64,000 bases of DNA from Anastatus disparis (Eukaryota > Arthropoda > Insecta > Hymenoptera > Eupelmidae): contig JAFFSR010000229.1 in NCBI GenBank assembly GCA_017163975.1, positions 15,270,001 to 15,334,000 on the forward strand. Reading direction: 5' to 3'. Position numbers and translations under genes: made by a program. Every line of letters starts with the position of its first letter. Position 1 is the stretch's first letter. Shown one piece after another: positions 61,731-64,000 of the stretch. Below the pieces are notes generated by a model. The model made no database searches and had not been told where the DNA came from. It was given only the letters and a program-made list of their open reading frames with translations.

Positions 61731-63060
61731 ACACTCGGCACAACAATTAGCGAGTCCTCTAAAATTTTCGAAAATAATGCATTTTTCAAACAGTCATAAT
61801 TCCGTCAATTTTTATCGAAATTATTTCTTTTTTTTAAATTCAAGGTCGAAATTCAACTTTTTGACTATTGCATTTAAAATATTTTTCAATCAGAACAGAC
61901 AGCACTGTTGTCATTTGTTTAAACTTATTAAATTTTGCAAAAAAAAGAATTCAACTTTAAACTATTGAAATCAGCTTTACAATTGTTAGTTCAATATGTT
62001 TTTGTAACAGGATTTGAAGTCTCCTGAAAAATTAAAAAAAAACATCGAAATGCAATCATTTTTCACAAGGTTATGGGAATTTAAAATAAAAGAGGCTTTT
62101 AAGTTTTTTGACCATAACTGTGACTGTATTCATCGAAATTGGTTCTTTTTTTTTAAATTAAAGCTGAAAACTTCAGCTTTTTGAATCTTTTATTTAAAAC
62201 CATTTTTAGCAAGACTGATAAAAAATAAATGCTCGAATAAACGTGGAAAACTGCTATACATTGGACGAGCATACGCACTCATGCATAAAAGTGTTATTAC
62301 ATTGTTTGACACTTATCAACGCATAGCAGATTTTATACGAATGTGTGCATGCAAAGTCAAGCATATTTATGCAATTTTAATGAATTTTCATCATTTATTA
62401 TGAATCATCATTACAAAAATTTATCTGATGAGTTTCATTAAAATTAAACATAATACATGCATGAGTGCGTATGCTCGATCAATGTATAGCAGTTTTCCAC
62501 GTTTATTCGTGTTGTTTATTCGTGCATTTATTTTTTATCAGTCTTGCTAAAAATGGTTTTAAATAACAAATTTAAAAAGCTGAAGTATTCAGCTGTAATT
62601 TGAAAAAAAGAACCAATTTCGACGAATACAGTCAGAGTTATGGTCAAAAAACTAAAAAAACCTTTTTTTTTGCCTATAACCTTGTAAAAAATAATTGCAT
62701 TTCGATGTTTTTTTTTAAATTTTTCAGAAGACTCCAAATCCTGCTGCAAAAACATATTGAAGCAAAAACCCTCAGCTTTACAATTGTTAAAAGCAAAAAG
62801 CAGCTTTTAACAATTGTAAAGCTGATTCAATGGTTTAAAGTTGAATTTTTTTTTGCAAAATTTAATAAGTTTAAACGATTGACAACAGCGCCATCTGTTT
62901 TGATTGAAAAATATTTTAAATACAATAGTCAAAAAGCTGAACTTTCGACCTTGAATTTAAATAAAAAAAAGAAATAATTTCGATAAGAATTAACTGTTTA
63001 AAAAATGCATATTTTTTCGAAAATTTCAGAGGGCTTGCTAATTGTTGTGCCGAGTTTATA
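61731..63060. mobile_element. 1.33-kb near-perfect palindromic element
   Basis: Ends ACACTCGGCACAACAATTAG and CTAATTGTTGTGCCGAG; the two halves are inverse copies to a centre near 62390. Paired landmarks include TGACTATTGCATTTAAAATA, GCTATACATTGGACGAGCATA-like and CGTGGAAAACTGCTATACA blocks. The right arm has an additional local inverted duplication (CAGCTTTACAATTGTTAAAA and its inverse, 62773-62825). Frames here (61777-61968 and 62600-62977 plus; 62755-62528 minus) are mirror images of arm sequence and not genes. Confidence 0.88.
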
Positions 63061-63678
63061 ATGTTATGAAAAAGATTCCAGTAAAGTCTTTATTAAATTA
63101 ATTCTTTATCTATCGCATTTCGTCATTCTTTTTAAATATATTCTTACGTATTAACAATGTTAATATTTGCCCCATGGATTTGTTACTACTTGTCCTAGCA
63201 GACACCCTTTTTTTAAATATCGTTAAATAAATATTTAAAAATTAATCATAAAATATTATTGCGATAATTTAAATTATTTTTAGAATAGATTAACATAAAA
63301 TAATTTTAATTGTATTAATTACATCGAATGAAATAAAAAACAAGCATTTAAGTAGGTGGAAATTTTCTAGTTTCTGTCAAAAAAATTACCATGTCGCAAT
63401 CTTTCCCTCTGCGATGTACTACAAGGTACTAGATATGTTTACATAACATAAGTAATTATATTAAACGTATTAAATCAACTACAGAACATGTAGGACTGTT
63501 TGCGTCGCTATAAATCGACTGCTAATTCTTACCCTTGTTATTTTTAACCCAAGTCTCCCCTAATTCTTTTAAAAATGAAAAAAAGATTAAAATATTCATT
63601 TGGAATTCAATATTTAAAAAATTTATAACTGGAAATTTAAATGTTGAGTAACGTAATGCATAGTAAAATTAAACTGAC

Positions 63679-63942
63679 CACAAGAAATCCTTGCATAAGG
63701 CACAAAAGGTTGGTTGTCTGAAAAATTTGGCAACGAGCTTGTGGCCACGAATCACATGAATTTTGTGATGCTTAACAGCACCACGGCGACGTGTTATAGG
63801 ATTACCAATATTACTTGCGACTTCAAGGCCTGAATCGACAATATCTCGCCGTGGCACCCGCGTCCTGTATACATAGGAATGTCCGCTACAACTCGTTATT
63901 GATGGTAAGTCTTCTGGATTTATTGAAGACGGAATTCGAGTC
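63679..63942 (-). CDS. Pkcdelta: PKC delta exon with pseudosubstrate and start of C1A; protein continues beyond the window
   Basis: First exon of the gene in this window (residues 1-88 of the visible 567). Acceptor TTTGCACAG, phase 2, so upstream exons carrying the C2-like domain lie to the right of 64000. After a variable arginine-rich region with two [RT]RxP segments (TRIPSS, TRVPRR) comes the autoinhibitory pseudosubstrate TRRRGAVKHHKIH, with Ala replacing the phospho-acceptor. C1A then starts with His67 and FFRQPTFCALCKDFLW (Cys80, Cys83). Donor is TTGTG|GTCAGT. The protein is a diacylglycerol-dependent, calcium-independent Ser/Thr kinase that moves to membranes when its C1 domains bind lipid. 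Delta is preferred over epsilon because of the [11 protein letters not shown] linker and [12 protein letters not shown] downstream. Confidence 0.93.
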
Positions 63943-64000
63943 CTGTGCAAATAAATTTTATTTCCATATAATCTTTATGCAGTATAATTACTTGAGTTGT

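Noticed and set aside
61777..62977. Frames of up to 125 codons in the 61.7-63.1 kb region
   Set aside because: They mirror each other across the palindrome and have low-complexity Lys/Phe composition.

Overview
The window is a piece of a very AT-rich animal genome, most likely an insect and possibly a hymenopteran. That guess rests on the PKC sequence, TCAGT/TATA-type promoters, long AT-rich introns and many palindromic DNA elements. No prokaryotic gene organisation is present. Nearly everything that codes lies on the minus strand.

The main feature is a novel-type protein kinase C gene, best matched to PKC delta. It runs right to left from beyond the right edge to a stop codon at 12406. I reconstructed nine coding exons: 63942-63679, 61171-61140, 61059-60974, 56230-56101, 31946-31845, 14782-14649, 14412-13918, 13841-13587 and 12612-12406. 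They join in one unbroken frame of 567 residues: pseudosubstrate, C1A, C1B, hinge, complete kinase domain and AGC-kinase tail. The N-terminal C2-like part lies outside the window. Two introns are very large: about 24 kb inside the C1B zinc finger and about 17 kb in the hinge.

Each large intron carries what looks like a separate 5' module on the same strand. In the C1B intron, a TATA-containing GC-richer region (about 54430-53930) is followed by a start exon (53929-53847) and a 4-kb exon (43644-39647). Together they encode about 1360 residues of lysine/serine/glutamate-rich, probably disordered protein. In the hinge intron, a TCAGT initiator at 24767-24771 precedes a short open exon beginning MAFDVAQ (24703-24682). 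The conventional C1B exon, the giant exon and the short exon all end in phase 1, the phase the kinase exon at 14782 needs. The locus could therefore make a conventional PKC, a kinase with a 1360-residue disordered N-terminus, and a kinase-only PKM-like form. The alternative joins are inference and need RNA data.

The left edge has a possible start exon of another minus-strand gene (61-1), with a TATA box at 2267-2274. The rest is mobile DNA and AT-rich sequence: a decayed non-LTR retrotransposon (3429-7971) between two 227-bp direct repeats that look identical; a mariner transposase relic (15.8-16.5 kb); a four-copy fold-back family with AGGAGAG ends (8.4, 33-35, 35.7-36.4 and 56.7-57.4 kb), one copy split by two further elements; several other palindromic elements (18.0, 20.6, 32.4, 36.8, 48.2, 51, 60.1 and 61.7-63.1 kb); GC-rich hairpins sharing a core motif; a satellite-like array of about 165-bp units (27.2-28.1 kb); and microsatellites. 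No tRNA, rRNA or CRISPR was seen.
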